DNA of 64,000 nucleotides. Origin: Betaproteobacteria bacterium. Lineage in GTDB: Bacteria; Pseudomonadota; Gammaproteobacteria; Burkholderiales; Casimicrobiaceae. The position numbers were made by a program, and so were the translations under genes. Below the pieces are notes generated by a model. That model was not told the DNA's origin and searched no databases. It saw nothing but the letters and a program-made list of their open reading frames with translations. The first letter of the stretch is position 1. Each line of letters starts with the position of its first letter. Positions 63,245-64,000 of this stretch are shown here, piece by piece. The stretch lies in assembly GCA_013298145.1 (NCBI GenBank), contig JAAFJO010000002.1, positions 789,184 to 853,183 of the forward strand, given 5' to 3'.

Positions 63245-63352
63245 GGGGCAGTTTTAGCAAGAATGAAGCCAGCGCCGCGCCGCTACAAGCGCTGTAGCAG
63301 AGGCGCAAAATCGTTTGGTCTGCAGCTAGCGGCGCACGCAGCGCAAGCGCGC

Positions 63353-63886
63353 CTACATTCGAAGATTGGCGATTTCTTGCTTGAGGGCGGCGACATTGCG
63401 TTCGTGATGGCGTAACGTGCGCTCGATTTGCTTTACGCGGTCGATGTACTTCGCGGAGCCGGGCGTTTCATCTGCCATTGGCAGTGGCTTGCCGTTGTTG
63501 AGCGCGGCGCGTGCTTCGGCGAGCGCTTTTTCTTCACTTGCCAACTCATCGGAAAGAATGCGTTGGCGGGTGCCATCGCGCGTACGCTGTGTTTCGCTAT
63601 CTACCGCCGTGCCAGGATTGTTGTTGACTAAGCTGTTCATCGCGACGGCCCGGGGCTGCGTGCTGCCGCTTGTTTGGCCTTGGGTGTTACGGCGCGTTGT
63701 GTTGCCGGTTGGGATCTCAGAAAGCGACCCATCCAGATTCATCCTTTGCGCACCTTTCCGAGGTTGGTTGGTGTACTCAACCGCACCAGTGGCAGGATCA
63801 ACATACTTATAAATCTGCGCGCTCGCCCAATTAGACTGGGCGCAGAGTACGAGAGTTGCTGATAAACCGAGAATACGTCGCATCAC
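63353..63886 (-). CDS. Exported DUF4124 domain protein
   Basis: A 177-residue protein with a signal peptide (about 1-23, ending SNWASAQ) and the short DUF4124 motif IYKYVDPATGAVEYTNQPRKGA. A disordered Thr/Gln-rich middle and a charged helical C-terminus (about 100-177, coiled-coil-like) follow. It is upstream of ntrB; genes of this family sit between glnA and ntrB in other betaproteobacteria. The role is unknown. Confidence 0.85.
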   Translation of the reverse strand: MMRRILGLSATLVLCAQSNWASAQIYKYVDPATGAVEYTNQPRKGAQRMNLDGSLSEIPTGNTTRRNTQGQTSGSTQPRAVAMNSLVNNNPGTAVDSETQRTRDGTRQRILSDELASEEKALAEARAALNNGKPLPMADETPGSAKYIDRVKQIERTLRHHERNVAALKQEIANLRM

Positions 63887-64000
63887 TTTGTTTCACCTTC
63901 AAAACCGCTTGCGCGCTGTGCGCTATGACCTAACCGCCTGATTTTGTTCGTAATTTGACGGCAGGGGGTGGGATTGTGACGGTTGGACGTAGACAATGCA

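Overview
The window is about 64 kb of a GC-moderate proteobacterial chromosome. Gene content and order point to a betaproteobacterium, probably Burkholderiales or a close relative: guaB then guaA, an ffs-dnaX-ybaB-recR run, alr divergent from lplT, a long-type argG, ntrBC behind a DUF4124 gene, and an ECF42 sigma factor with its DGPF partner. This is an inference from family content; there is no rRNA, and I saw no tRNA. Most of the sequence is ordinary core chromosome with short accessory stretches. I found no prophage, integrase, transposase or CRISPR array.

Layout. 1-3.8 kb: purine synthesis (guaB cut by the window edge, a DUF2059 gene, guaA). 3.9-5.5 kb: DGPF/YCII protein plus ECF42 sigma factor. 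5.7-9.6 kb: a TetR gene with a patatin-like lipoprotein on one side and a DUF2141-SDR-membrane protein operon on the other, divided by two copies of a 15-bp operator-like palindrome. 9.6-12 kb: LysR gene divergent from YCII, SRPBCC and MAPEG genes. 12-14.3 kb: a lone contractile tail-sheath gene and an SDR gene. 14.5-19.6 kb: mltF, SRP RNA (ffs), dnaX, ybaB, recR. 20-26.5 kb, mostly minus strand: rsmA, a DUF3445 gene, a PolB-type exonuclease, DUF3253, cysM, a ComEA-like protein with a Lys/Ala tail, alr. 26.7-36.5 kb: lplT, msrA, an M48 protease, small membrane and exported proteins, murB, a YdjM-like hydrolase, an S9 peptidase. 36.9-42.7 kb: yejABEF-type peptide importer. 42.9-51.2 kb: SMUG1-type glycosylase, a run of exported proteins of unknown role, thioesterase, PagP-like barrel, yajQ, a Reeler-dockerin protein, KTSC protein, membrane-anchored SUKH protein. 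51.3-63.9 kb: argG, triple-FAS1 lipoprotein with divergent TetR, small unknowns, sdaA, anmK, ntrC, ntrB, DUF4124.

The most unusual feature is a set of short palindromic repeats. At least six families lie between genes, and two have members inside genes with the reading frame kept open: one in guaA and one in the DUF3445 gene. A second notable item is a near-perfect 20-bp inverted repeat just downstream of, and overlapping, the 3' end of the SRP RNA, followed by a strong terminator. The orphan tail sheath, the Reeler-dockerin fusion, the ComEA-type protein with a histone-H1-like tail and the GSFTGA variant in NtrC also deserve attention. Functions are assigned from recognised motifs and family resemblance only; no database search was possible.
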